Made by a program: the position numbers and the translations under genes | Notes under the pieces: generated by a model | Database searches by the model: none | Seen by the model: the letters and a program-made list of their open reading frames with translations, nothing else | What the model was told of the DNA's origin: nothing | Part shown: piece after piece, positions 17,301 through 23,736 of the stretch | Layout: the number at the start of each line of letters is the position of its first letter | Numbering within the stretch: the stretch's first letter is position 1 | From: a virus | Length of the DNA stretch: 28,366 nucleotides | Virus record (IMG/VR): IMGVR_UViG_3300024431_000024 | Span: 1-28,366 of that record | Reading direction: 5' to 3' (one strand)

Positions 17301-19206
17301 CGCTCCGGGCCGGACCTGGTACTTGCAATGGACGCCGAACTCCTTCCAGCTCTCGTTCTCCAGGAGCGGCTCCGACGGACCCTTCACGAACATCCAGCTC
17401 GGCGCCTTCACGCCGACCGTCGGCGTCTGGCTCACGATGAGGATCGTCCAGGCGAAGGAGCCGAGCTCGCCGCGCTTCTCGCTCTACATCGACGGGACCA
17501 GGATCGGGACGACCTTCACGGCGCAAAGTCACACGACGAGCGGCCTCGACTGGATCCTCGGCGCCCGTTACGACGGCGGGACAACCTACACGAACCCGCT
17601 CACGGGCCAGATCGACGAGCTCCAGGTCCGGCCGTTCGCCGCAATAGATCCGAACGCGACGTCCTACGTCGTCGACACCGAGGTCGCGAACGGCCCGGTC
17701 TCGATCGCCGACCCGCTCATCGCGAACTTCGAGGACGCGGACGCCTCGACCAGTGACCGATCGGACGACTCGAGTCGCTGGCCCCTCACCTTCGGCGCGA
17801 CGACCGAGATCGACACGGCCCAGGCGATGTTCGGCTCGAGCTCGCTCCGTTGCGATGGCGTCCCCAGTCTCACGCCGGCATCCTGCGACGGCGTCTGGCT
17901 CCCCGAGACGCTCTTCCCGGCGGCGCCCCTCAAGTCCTGGGACCTGGAGCGCCTCGACTGGACGATGGAGGCCTTCGCCCGCTTCATCACGCTCCCGAGC
18001 TCGAAGGCCGACGGGATGGCCCTCATCTCAAAATACAACCGGCCCTCGGGGAATACGCTCGACTGGTTCATGAGCCTCTCCGTCAACGACGACCTCGAGT
18101 TCTTCTACTCGCCGACCGGCAACGTCTCCGCCGGCGTCACCCGGAACATCGACATCGGGACGCTCCTCACGGGCGTCTGGTATCACTTCGCGATCCAGCG
18201 CCGCGGGGATAACATCGAGTTCCTCTTCGACGGCGACCGCGTCCTGGAGGACGTCGACTACTTCGACGGGAACAAGGTCTTCAACGACGTCTCGAACCCG
18301 GTCGCGATCGGGCGGATCTACGACGCGAACGTCGTCACCAGGACCCGCGCGCTCGACGGCTGGATCGACGCGGCCCGAGTTCGCGTCGGCTCGACGATTT
18401 ACCCGGACGCCTCGACCTACACGGTCCCGACCTCGCCGCCGGCGCCTGGCGACCAGGGCGACCAGGATCTCCTCCTCCTTCATCACTTCGACGGCGCCGA
18501 CTTCTTCGCGACCGACCGGATCCAGGAGACGGACGACGGGCTACGCGGGACGCGGATCACGTTCCTCTCGGGCGGCCGCTACCTGGACGCGGCTCCGAAG
18601 TTCGGCGTGACTCACGGCGACGCCGGCGACGACGACGGCTTCCGCTTCTCCGAGTCGCTCATGTGGTGGGACCTGGCCGACGGCGACTTCACGATCGACA
18701 TCTGGTTCCGCAACAACGACACCGAGGCCGAACAGCCGAACAACGGGGTCGCCTTCTTCAATCACTGGCTCGAGGCTGGCGACGAGCGCGGCTGGAGGTT
18801 CTCGTTCGACAAGACGACCGACCGCCTCGAGTTCATCTGGACGACCGACGGCACAACCGGCGACGAGCGGACCGCCTTCGTGAGCTCCTTCAACTTCGAC
18901 GCGACCTTCCAGGACGACGCGACCTTCGTCCACGTCGCGGTCGAGCGGGACGGGACGGCGCTCAACATCTACCTCGACGGCGTCATCCAGACGATCGACG
19001 GCGCGAGCGACGTCATCGGGACCGACGTGATCTTCAACCCAGGGAACCGAGGGATCCAGGTCGGGATCGAGGACGAGTCGACGGGCAACAAGACGGCGAA
19101 CGGATACTGGGACGAGTTCCGGATCACGAAGCGCGCGGTCTACGGGAGCTCGAGCTTCACGCCGGAGACGTCGGCCTACACGGCCCCGCCCTCGCCGAAC
19201 GTCTAA
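14359..19206 (+). CDS. J-like tail tip protein with three C-terminal LamG domains
   Basis: A 1615-residue protein; ATG 14359 overlaps the hub stop as ATGA, and longer upstream frames overlap the hub gene. The N-terminus is a hydrophobic helix (IWAQLFLWVVSFIL). The J-like core includes GITGVWIGDDRVFDF, NPIVAAWDVWTNTRWGRGFG, VDGYIGPNPLTGLIEVTLAR and a phage-tail_3-like part (AQIIAAREKRGLSIPL ... ELRPGQVFRL ... VVEDIFG) up to about residue 490. A beta-rich linker follows. Residues ~890-1110, 1119-1357 and 1370-1611 are three LamG/concanavalin-like repeats, each with a W-T-I/M-E/D-F/I strand, a 'GVW/V-H-x-x-x-x-R' strand, an 'L-Y/F-I/L-x-D/G' strand and a closing 'G-x-I/W-D-E/A' motif. The J core joins to the hub; the LamG part should bind a surface glycan or protein on the host. 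Confidence 0.85.
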   Translation: MIWAQLFLWVVSFILTDYFRERLPSQTASGLGDFNIPTATEGRPVPICIGGTVRFEAPNCIWYGDFAAVERTVETGVIFKRDETIGFVYLLALQYALYKGPSAGITGVWIGDDRVFDFAVDAGGIPQEVVDIDRNDLFGGEDQGGGFVGRIRLFDGAENQPVSGFLSTRLDPLPAYTGLSYIIVSDIAEVAGANIGETNQLRYIRVELQTFDDLAGSAGHPGLGDSLSLGNDHHFIGPDLNPIVAAWDVWTNTRWGRGFGLSDVDIASFQAAAETVFAEGLGWTNVQDEQTTTGAIQDLIEQHVDGYIGPNPLTGLIEVTLARPDYVVLDLPLVIDVGMSANLLEVKAWDQGDWSNTKNRIRIRYTAREKDWKETHAIETAAGNRIIQGRIQTEEIRFPGCHTRAVAQIIAAREKRGLSIPLQKGTIIVNRTAYELRPGQVFRLTSSQAQTTDLPVRVTKMSLGNTVNQELSLSVVEDIFGNEPATVEPTPASDFVPPIQVVSPFLVADQAAFEAPFILMRGDDLPNTVPRISTIARRIPGNAAIEYEVIRRTGNPPAGAYTSTDFVRASFASVGELRDNEPGAISGQGGFSMQIDPIGAESLDGLIDVYGPAAGNFAGVAVISPGLANEEFIIFDEIVDDLGGIRLENVFRACMDTFWKVHNAGERIWFIWTGGLGMGTETYALGLGVEMKFLPRSPNDAILEPAAVPLPVVTIDSNTGNRQNKPLLPANIAFLEGQWPATADWEATVVPQSGGNYIGQQLVPNHRLWRTQDIKNSVLGLDIGGAGINPGELDSMVVSIWIHDLDADPGASRSNAVFEIIDDVVVDANQELKVPKADMIAGGAVGLSFNARLEIETKHSPTAQPSSNVSHLPGFFDFLATGIFSLEPDQVILGAQFNGQDGDTFGVDELAREILFIGNAEIDTASSEFGDASVIFDGTGDAVHLASPVDFDWYDGEWTIDFRLRFDQIASLQVIIGQTWIAPGRTWYLQWTPNSFQLSFSRSGSDGPFTNIQLGAFTPTVGVWLTMRIVQAKEPSSPRFSLYIDGTRIGTTFTAQSHTTSGLDWILGARYDGGTTYTNPLTGQIDELQVRPFAAIDPNATSYVVDTEVANGPVSIADPLIANFEDADASTSDRSDDSSRWPLTFGATTEIDTAQAMFGSSSLRCDGVPSLTPASCDGVWLPETLFPAAPLKSWDLERLDWTMEAFARFITLPSSKADGMALISKYNRPSGNTLDWFMSLSVNDDLEFFYSPTGNVSAGVTRNIDIGTLLTGVWYHFAIQRRGDNIEFLFDGDRVLEDVDYFDGNKVFNDVSNPVAIGRIYDANVVTRTRALDGWIDAARVRVGSTIYPDASTYTVPTSPPAPGDQGDQDLLLLHHFDGADFFATDRIQETDDGLRGTRITFLSGGRYLDAAPKFGVTHGDAGDDDGFRFSESLMWWDLADGDFTIDIWFRNNDTEAEQPNNGVAFFNHWLEAGDERGWRFSFDKTTDRLEFIWTTDGTTGDERTAFVSSFNFDATFQDDATFVHVAVERDGTALNIYLDGVIQTIDGASDVIGTDVIFNPGNRGIQVGIEDESTGNKTANGYWDEFRITKRAVYGSSSFTPETSAYTAPPSPNV

Positions 19207-19358
19207 CGCCGGCGCGTCCTCATCGGGTTCCAGGAGCGCCAGGCGACGAACGCGACGAAGCCGTCGATCGAGAGCGCCGTCCAGGATCCGGTCGTGACGT
19301 GCCAGACCGCGAGCCCGGCCATCGCGAGGAGGATCCCGATGAAGATGAAGTCGCGCAT
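19203..19358 (-). CDS. Small membrane protein (51 residues)
   Basis: Reads leftward from ATG 19358, sharing its last bases with the end of the J-like gene. It encodes MRDFIFIGILLAMAGLAVWHV, one clear membrane helix, then a second moderately hydrophobic stretch (ALSIDGFVAFVAWRSW) and a basic end (MRTRRR). Codon choice after this ATG is the same strong G/C-ending pattern as in the sure genes, whereas a longer version from GTG 19409 has unbiased codons, so the short start is preferred. No convincing ribosome site is present (GAGAG abuts the ATG). A holin-like or membrane-anchoring role is possible but unproven. Confidence 0.5.
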   Translation of the reverse strand: MRDFIFIGILLAMAGLAVWHVTTGSWTALSIDGFVAFVAWRSWNPMRTRRR

Positions 19359-19367
19359 CTCTCGGAC

Positions 19368-19373
19368 TATACT
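19368..19373 (+). promoter_or_regulatory. Possible promoter (-10 TATACT) before the 19424 gene
   Basis: TATACT stands out in the GC-rich 218-nt gap after the long J-like gene, about 50 nt before ATG 19424. No good -35 box is at 16-18 nt upstream. The complementary strand reads TATAGT about 7 nt before the leftward ATG at 19358, so the box could serve either direction. Confidence 0.35.
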
Positions 19374-19423
19374 CTCCGCAACGCCGAAGCCGTGAGGGCT
19401 CCGATCCACTCAAGGAGACCTTG

Positions 19424-20008
19424 ATGTCCCAGAACCTCCAGCTCCAGAAGACCGTCAACATCCACGCGCGGAGGATCCGACACCGCCGCCGACTCCTCAC
19501 GACCGACCCGCGCTTCACGTCCCGCCATCCAGGCTTCGACAACTTCCTCGACCGCGAGGCGACCCGCGCGAACGCGAGCCCGCTCCGCCTGGTCGGCGAG
19601 GCGATCGCGGCCGCCGGTTCCGGCTACGCCGTCCAGGACCAGTTCGACATCACGGGCGGGACCTTCACGGTCCCCGCGGTCGGCATGGTCGCGGCCATCG
19701 GCGGATCCGGAGACGTGACCGGGGCGAAGCTCATCGAGCGCGGGACCTACACGGTCGTCACGCCGCCGGCATCGGCGACGTCTGTGATCCGAAGGAAGAA
19801 CGGCGCGCCAGCGGCCGGGACGGGCTTGACGATCAACGACTCGATCACGGTCGCGGTCTCGGGCGTCACCGCCGCCGAGCTCATGGCGGGACTCCGTTCG
19901 CGCTTCGACATCGGCGGCTCGATCCCGACCAGGAAGGCCGCGCGAGACTATCGCAACCGCGAGAACTCCTCGGACACCTATCAGGACGCCGGCGTTCCGA
20001 TCTCTTAG
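19424..20008 (+). CDS. Putative structural protein sharing the GSGY/FDI domain
   Basis: A 194-residue protein, ATG 19424 with AAGGAG 6 nt upstream (an in-frame TTG at 19421 is less likely). The first ~40 residues are very basic (HARRIRHRRRLL). Residues ~60-150 carry GSGYAVQDQFDITGGT, then VVAA/MVAAIGGSGDVTGAKLIERGTYTVV and a further beta region, the same domain order as in the tail gene at 9176. The C-terminus is charged and polar (SIPTRKAARDYRNRENSSDTYQDAG). It lies beyond the tail tip gene, convergent with the leftward early genes and overlapping the next one by 3 nt at the stop codons. Probably a virion accessory protein; function unknown. Confidence 0.7.
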   Translation: MSQNLQLQKTVNIHARRIRHRRRLLTTDPRFTSRHPGFDNFLDREATRANASPLRLVGEAIAAAGSGYAVQDQFDITGGTFTVPAVGMVAAIGGSGDVTGAKLIERGTYTVVTPPASATSVIRRKNGAPAAGTGLTINDSITVAVSGVTAAELMAGLRSRFDIGGSIPTRKAARDYRNRENSSDTYQDAGVPIS

Positions 20009-20448
20009 TCCGGACGCTCCCGAAGGAGCGAGACGTCGCGAGCTCGGAGGGCCTTGTTCATCCTCCAGGGCTCCGGCGCCTGGCCGGCTTGCTTACAGGC
20101 CCGACACAACCAGGCGAAGCCGTCCGGCGTAGATCCCGAGAGGTCGACGAGAATGTGCCCGACCGTGACGTCCTCGTGGACCTCGAACTCCTGGTCGTTC
20201 AACCAGGCGATCAACTTCACCGCCTCCGGCCGACCGATTGTTCCCGAGGCCATGTTGACGCGCTTCGCGGCGCGCTCCTCTCCGCCTGGCGGCTGGCTCC
20301 GCCTCCCGTAGGATCCGCCACGCGGCGGACCGAGTCCCAGGTCCTCGGGCGAGTTCGACTTCGGCTCGTCGTCGTCGGGGATCACCGGCTTCGGCGCGTC
20401 GAAGAGGCCGCCCTGGTCGCGCTTAGAAGGGGACATCGGCGTCGTCAT
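20005..20448 (-). CDS. Unknown early protein with QGGLF motif
   Basis: A 147-residue protein from ATG 20448 (an alternative ATG at 20436 is possible). The start region reads MSPSKRDQGGLFDAPKPVIPDDDEPKS: residues 12-16 (QGGLF) fit the loose beta-clamp-binding consensus QxxLF. A disordered, proline- and charge-rich part follows to about residue 65. The C-terminal half is folded-looking (AVKLIAWLNDQEFEVHEDVTVGHILVDLSG ... FAWLCRACKQAG) with a CxxC pair. The 5' end overlaps the upstream cysteine-rich gene by 26 nt, so the two are surely co-transcribed. No family recognised. Confidence 0.7.
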   Translation of the reverse strand: MTTPMSPSKRDQGGLFDAPKPVIPDDDEPKSNSPEDLGLGPPRGGSYGRRSQPPGGEERAAKRVNMASGTIGRPEAVKLIAWLNDQEFEVHEDVTVGHILVDLSGSTPDGFAWLCRACKQAGQAPEPWRMNKALRARDVSLLRERPD

Positions 20449-20728
20449 CTAACGGGGCCGGCTTGAGGTCTTCCTTCGTCCTGGGCGGACTGGCGTCGTC
20501 CTGGGCCCGCTTCCGGCCTCCTCCCTGGACGCGGAAGCAATCCGGGCAGAGCTTCATCCAGCTCGCGCCCTTGAACGCCTTCCCGCACCCTGGGCCCTCA
20601 CACGTTCGCTCGGTCTGGCATCTGTGCGGCTGGCGACTGATCGGATGAACGGGAGCCCAGCGGTCGTTCTTGTTGCGGTCGAAGGCGATGTCCTCGCCGC
20701 AACCTCTACAGATCGTCGTGTTCGTCAT
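20423..20728 (-). CDS. Cysteine-rich zinc-ribbon protein with SSB-like acidic tip
   Basis: A 101-residue protein; ATG 20728 has AGGAG 6 nt upstream and is chosen over a far longer frame without a ribosome site. Cysteines fall at residues 7, 10, 37, 43, 48, 61 and 64 (CRGC, CQTERTC, CGK, CPDC), suggesting two zinc-binding knuckles. After a disordered linker (GGGRKRAQDDASPPRTKEDLKP) it ends PLDDDADVPF. An acidic tail closing in D-x-P-F is the signature by which bacterial SSB recruits partner proteins. The neighbour below overlaps it. I infer a DNA-metabolism or decoy role. The first 28 residues may also form a nucleic-acid-binding ribbon. Confidence 0.75.
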   Translation of the reverse strand: MTNTTICRGCGEDIAFDRNKNDRWAPVHPISRQPHRCQTERTCEGPGCGKAFKGASWMKLCPDCFRVQGGGRKRAQDDASPPRTKEDLKPAPLDDDADVPF

Positions 20729-21048
20729 GTCTCGCTCCTGGTCTTCTAGTGGTTGAAGTTTATCGTGTCGCTTCGATCTCAGGACGCCCGAGGCCTCCCG
20801 ACCAGGTCGAGATCCTCGGACGCCCGTCTCTTCATCGCTTACGCTTTCGAGAGCTCGTGGACTCCGGGCGCTTCGATCACGCCGTCCCGGTACGCCTGGC
20901 GCGCGGCTTGTGATCGTCCCCGAGTAGCCGCTCGACACCCAGGCGCTCGCGTTATCCGCTCACCTGGGCGGCTCGTAGTTCTTGCGGGGAGGGATCGGTC
21001 GCGGTAGGATCCGCGGGCCGCTCGACTTCCTGCAAAGTCTTCCGAGCG
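20729..21048. other. Intergenic stretch without a convincing gene
   Basis: About 320 nt between the leftward terminator and the next leftward start. No frame shows both a ribosome site and the usual codon bias. Reading leftward there is an AT-rich box (ACGATAAACTT, near 20755-20765) about 30 nt before ATG 20728; it could be a -10 region for the two-gene unit below, but no -35 is clear. No tRNA is seen. Confidence 0.5.
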
Positions 21049-21084
21049 AAAAAAGGCCCCGCCGGATGAGAGTCCGACGGGGCC
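21049..21084 (-). terminator. Intrinsic terminator of the leftward operon
   Basis: Read leftward: GGCCCCG, one mismatch, CGGA, a 6-nt loop, TCCG, mismatch, CGGGGCC, then six T. It lies about 47 nt after the stop at 21131 and has all parts of a Rho-independent terminator. The seven-gene operon above should end here. Confidence 0.9.
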
Positions 21085-21130
21085 GTCTGTTATACGCCGA
21101 CATCGCCGTCGACTCAAGCGGCGAGACAAT

Positions 21131-21454
21131 TCACACGCCGGGCTTCCACCAGTCCGGCTTCTTCATCCGCTCCGTCGTCGCCTCGACGATCGCCCTCCGC
21201 TCGATCCCGATCTTCGAGAGCCGCTCGAGCATGAGCTCGACCGCCGTGTCGAACGACTCGCCGGCGTCACCGTCGACGCCCTGGGTCCAGACCGTGTCCT
21301 TCTTCTCGTGACCGTATCGGACCGAGCCGCCGTCGTAGTTCGCGATGAGGATCGCGGCGTCGGTCGCGTCGTGTAGGCTTCCCATGTAGACGCCGGCCGC
21401 CGTGAAGATCTTCCACTGGGGCGTCCGGTTCCGGCCAGGCCTTCGCGCGTTCAT
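21131..21454 (-). CDS. Conserved small phage protein
   Basis: A 107-residue protein; ATG 21454 overlaps the preceding stop (ATGA) and has GGGAG upstream. Core: WKIFTAAGVYMGSLHDATDAAILIANYDGGSVRYGHEKKDTVWTQGVDGDAGESFDTAVELML. I have seen the same pattern ('Y-V/M-G...A-E/T-D-A-A...G...I/V-R-Y-G-H...K...W-T-x-G...D-G-x-A-G-E-S-x-D') in other phages as a small protein of unknown function. It is the last gene before the terminator. The C-terminus is helical and basic (MKKPDWWKPGV). Role unknown; accessory early gene. Confidence 0.8.
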   Translation of the reverse strand: MNARRPGRNRTPQWKIFTAAGVYMGSLHDATDAAILIANYDGGSVRYGHEKKDTVWTQGVDGDAGESFDTAVELMLERLSKIGIERRAIVEATTERMKKPDWWKPGV

Positions 21455-21816
21455 GCTCCCGCCCTCCGCTCGGCGGCTTCCTCGGCCTCGATGTCCCGAA
21501 GCTCTCGGACCCGGTCGTCGTAGATCTTGAGGTCCGCCGCGCTCGCGCGCTCCCGGTCGACGATCTTGATGACCTTCTCGCCGGCGCAACGATAACAGGC
21601 GACATCGTAGTCTCCGCGGAAGTAGGCCTCCTCGAAGTCGGGGTCCTCGCGGAACTGGTCCGGCGAGATCCCGTTCCCGTCGATCGCGGGATTGACGTGA
21701 GAGCCGACACCGCGACACCGCGGACACAAGGAGAACTTCGCCGGCAACTCCAGGACAAGTTCGTCACCGAGCTCGTCCCAGGTCGTGACCTCGATCGTCG
21801 TCGGGCCGCCGGTCAT
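21451..21816 (-). CDS. Zinc-binding small phage protein (CxxCxGxG)
   Basis: A 121-residue protein. Two knuckles, CPRCRGVGSH (C31, C34) and CYRCAGEK (C74, C77), flank a conserved-looking segment DGNGISPDQFREDPDFEEAYFRGDYDV. This DnaJ-like CxxC spacing with an intervening loop is a known pattern in small phage proteins of unknown role. The C-terminal third is an acidic/basic helix (DRVRELRDIEAEEAAERR). Both ends overlap neighbours by 4 nt (ATGA), so it is translated in tight coupling with the rest of the leftward operon. Confidence 0.8.
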   Translation of the reverse strand: MTGGPTTIEVTTWDELGDELVLELPAKFSLCPRCRGVGSHVNPAIDGNGISPDQFREDPDFEEAYFRGDYDVACYRCAGEKVIKIVDRERASAADLKIYDDRVRELRDIEAEEAAERRAGA

Positions 21817-22097
21817 GACCGTCTCCGATCGACTTCGACCGAGAGCGTCTTCGTCCGACGGTCGCCGGCGATGAGGGCCATCTTCTCCAGGAGGGCGCGG
21901 CCGGCCTGGGGACCTTCGTCCGCCAGGCGCCGCTCGAGTAGATCCTCCAGGCGCTCGACCGCGCGCTTGAATTGCGAGCGGACCAGGAGCGGCTCGAGGG
22001 CGGCGATCTTCTCGTCGATCGTCGCCTCGTGGATCTCCAGCTCCTCCGCGTTCATCACCCGGACCGGATAGCCTGGGAAGGTCGTCTTCGTCTTCAT
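21813..22097 (-). CDS. Small helical protein, unknown
   Basis: A 94-residue protein; ATG 22097 has AGGAG 7 nt upstream. Almost the whole chain after residue 15 is predicted helical by eye (NAEELEIHEATIDEKIAALEPLLVRSQFKRAVERLEDLLERRLADEG, then GRALLEKMALIAG), with heptad-like leucines that suggest a coiled coil or helical bundle. No cysteine and no catalytic signature. It overlaps both neighbours by 4 nt. I do not recognise the family. Confidence 0.75.
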   Translation of the reverse strand: MKTKTTFPGYPVRVMNAEELEIHEATIDEKIAALEPLLVRSQFKRAVERLEDLLERRLADEGPQAGRALLEKMALIAGDRRTKTLSVEVDRRRS

Positions 22098-22465
22098 GTC
22101 GTTCTCCTCGGTTCGTTGATCCCGCTCCAGTTCTTCTCCTGGCGCTTCCTTGCGCCGTCGCGTCTCTTCCGGGCCTTCGCCATGACCTCGGCCAGGGAGT
22201 CGCCCCAGATCGGCGCGACCGTCGGACCGTAGTGACTCCCGTCGCGCGTGTTGTGCGTGAACGCGACGAACGTCGGCGGCTCATCGGCGACCCGCGAGTC
22301 GTCCCAGTCATCGAACCAGATCTTCGCGTCGGGATCCTCCTCCCAGGAACACTCCCGGACGTCGATCTCGTAGCCGACCCAGCGGCCCCAGCGATCCAGG
22401 AGATCGAAGCCCGTGACCTCGCGGTCGAGCTTCGTGCTCCCGGTCGACTTCCACTTCTTGCTCAT
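22094..22465 (-). CDS. Conserved small phage protein, unknown
   Basis: A 123-residue protein starting at ATG 22465, overlapping its upstream neighbour by 4 nt. It is rich in tryptophan and acid residues (WGRWVGYEIDVRECSWEEDPDAKIWFDDWDD), followed by PPTFVAFTHNTRDGSHYGP and a basic C-terminal helix (EVMAKARKRRDGARKRQEKNW). The layout 'R-G..V-G-Y...F...H/T-R-D/N-G...Y/F-G' plus a basic alanine-rich helix resembles short proteins common in phage early regions whose role is not known. No enzyme motif seen. Confidence 0.75.
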   Translation of the reverse strand: MSKKWKSTGSTKLDREVTGFDLLDRWGRWVGYEIDVRECSWEEDPDAKIWFDDWDDSRVADEPPTFVAFTHNTRDGSHYGPTVAPIWGDSLAEVMAKARKRRDGARKRQEKNWSGINEPRRTT

Positions 22466-22668
22466 GTCGTGCCTCCTTCGCGGATCACCCGCGCGGCATG
22501 GACGAGGGCCCGGAACGGCGACGGCCGTCTCCTTCCCTCGATCCGGTTCAAGTGGACCCAGACGCCGGCCCAGTATCCGAACATCACGAACTTATACCGG
22601 GCGAGCGAGGCGAGCGCCTTGTCCGCCGCCTCCTGGATCTCGTGGTCGAGCTTGTCTTCCTTCTTCAT
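22462..22668 (-). CDS. Small phage protein with hydrophobic centre
   Basis: A 68-residue protein; ATG 22668 has AGGAGGA upstream. An acidic helix (KKEDKLDHEIQEAADKALASL) leads into ARYKFVMFGYWAGVWVHLNRIEG and then a basic region (RRRPSPFRALVHAARVIREGG). The centre is hydrophobic and aromatic but short for a clean membrane helix. The motif 'F-G-Y-W-A-x-x-W-V-H-L-N' is one I associate with small early phage proteins of unknown role. It starts an 18-nt gap after the TGT-like gene. Confidence 0.75.
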   Translation of the reverse strand: MKKEDKLDHEIQEAADKALASLARYKFVMFGYWAGVWVHLNRIEGRRRPSPFRALVHAARVIREGGTT

Positions 22669-22686
22669 CGTCGTCCTCCTACTGGT

Positions 22687-23484
22687 TCACAATTTCGGGC
22701 GCCTGGTCGGCGCGTCGTTGAAGTTCGTGATCGAGCTCGTGATCGTCTCGATGTCCATGTCGGCCAGGCCGGCGTCGACCTGGGCCTGGATCCGGCGCTT
22801 CATGAAGGCCGCCCGATCGTCGCCGTGTTCGGCCTTGTAGCGGCTATGGTTGACCGCGATGTTCGTCGAGTCGGCGCTCTCGAAGCGCGTGAGGCCGGCG
22901 AATACTCCGAGCCCTCGCATCAAGTGGATCCACGGCCGGCGATCATGATCGGCCTCGACCTGGTCGACGACGTCCGACGCCTCCTGGATCCGCGCCAGGT
23001 AGTCGCCGCGCTTCCGTTGAACGTCGAACTCGGCGCAAGATCCGAAGCCGACGAAGTTCATGATCCGGCACAACTTCGCGAGCTGGTCGAGCGACTCGTT
23101 CAGATGCCAGATTGCCATCGTCCGCTCGGGGAAGTCGGCGACCTCCTCGCGAAGCGCCCAGGAGATCTCGAGAAGGTTCTCGCGCTCGGATCCCTCGATG
23201 ACGTCCGGGATCACGGCGACCGCCTGGGAGCTCCGCGCCTGGGCTTCGTTCGCCCAGGTCCAGAACTCGTTCCGGTCGATCGCGCCGTTGCCCTGGCGCC
23301 AGTGAGTGAAGGCTCCGTTGTCGAGGACCAGGATCTCGTCGTCGCCGACGAACTCGATCGCCCGATCCAGGTCTCGAGGATCCGCGTGAGAGACGCAAAA
23401 CGACGAGCCGGCCAGGGACGGGAAGAGGGACTTCGGCGTCACCGGAGTCCCGACCACGATCCGCGGCTTGAAGATCTCGTTCAT
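22687..23484 (-). CDS. TGT/DpdA-like base-exchange enzyme (candidate DNA modification)
   Basis: A 265-residue protein overlapping its upstream neighbour by 4 nt. Its order of motifs follows the TIM barrel of tRNA-guanine transglycosylases: LVLDNGAF (D55; compare DSGGFQ with the general acid/base Asp), IPDVIEG (D94), IWHLNES (126-131), FVGFGSCAEF (146-153, substrate-binding glycine loop position), HLMRGLGV (187-194; compare LMGVG) and SADSTN (D205; compare the nucleophile Asp). Phage DpdA proteins of this fold insert 7-deazaguanines into DNA to resist restriction. It is shorter than typical TGT (about 370 residues) and lacks the usual zinc-binding cysteines at the C-terminus. No queuosine-pathway genes are in the window. 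A nucleosidase or other base-binding role is possible. Confidence 0.55.
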   Translation of the reverse strand: MNEIFKPRIVVGTPVTPKSLFPSLAGSSFCVSHADPRDLDRAIEFVGDDEILVLDNGAFTHWRQGNGAIDRNEFWTWANEAQARSSQAVAVIPDVIEGSERENLLEISWALREEVADFPERTMAIWHLNESLDQLAKLCRIMNFVGFGSCAEFDVQRKRGDYLARIQEASDVVDQVEADHDRRPWIHLMRGLGVFAGLTRFESADSTNIAVNHSRYKAEHGDDRAAFMKRRIQAQVDAGLADMDIETITSSITNFNDAPTRRPKL

Positions 23485-23672
23485 GCTCCGACGGCCTCGA
23501 AGATCAACGACGTCAACTCGACGCGAGTGTTGAAGATCTCGGCCTTGCGACGAGCTTCGTCGAGCGTGACGGCGAAGGCCTGGTCGCGATCGGTCGAGAT
23601 CCAGTCCTGGCCCGAGCGTCCGGTCCAGAAGAAGGTCTCGCCGTTCTTGTTTGCTGTGAGGATGAAGGTCAT
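23481..23672 (-). CDS. Small conserved phage protein, first gene of leftward operon
   Basis: A 63-residue protein; ATG 23672 has AGGAG 6 nt upstream. Sequence reads TFILTANKNGETFFWTGRSGQDWISTDRDQAFAVTLDEARRKAEIFN: a beta hairpin with 'F-F-W-T-G' followed by an alanine-rich helix, a layout common in very short phage early proteins. It overlaps the TGT-like gene by 4 nt and is the first gene downstream of the leftward promoter region. Function unknown. Confidence 0.75.
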   Translation of the reverse strand: MTFILTANKNGETFFWTGRSGQDWISTDRDQAFAVTLDEARRKAEIFNTRVELTSLIFEAVGA

Positions 23673-23700
23673 GTCGTGCTCCTGGTTGCCGCGGTAGATC

Positions 23701-23736
23701 CCCGCGTTGAAAAAGTTAAGCGTAACACAACGCGGG
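23701..23736. promoter_or_regulatory. Perfect 9-bp inverted repeat, candidate operator
   Basis: Arms CCCGCGTTG (23701-23709) and CAACGCGGG (23728-23736), separated by an 18-nt AT-rich spacer. It lies in the divergent region, overlapping the leftward promoter candidate, which is where a Cro/CI-like repressor would bind. Confidence 0.6.

Noticed and set aside
20800-21040. A tRNA gene in the leftward gap
   Set aside because: No TTCRA-type T loop with matching stems and no cloverleaf could be drawn.
22687-23484. A complete 7-deazaguanine DNA-modification system
   Set aside because: Only the transglycosylase-like gene is present; none of its window neighbours looks like folE, queC, queD, queE or an amidotransferase.
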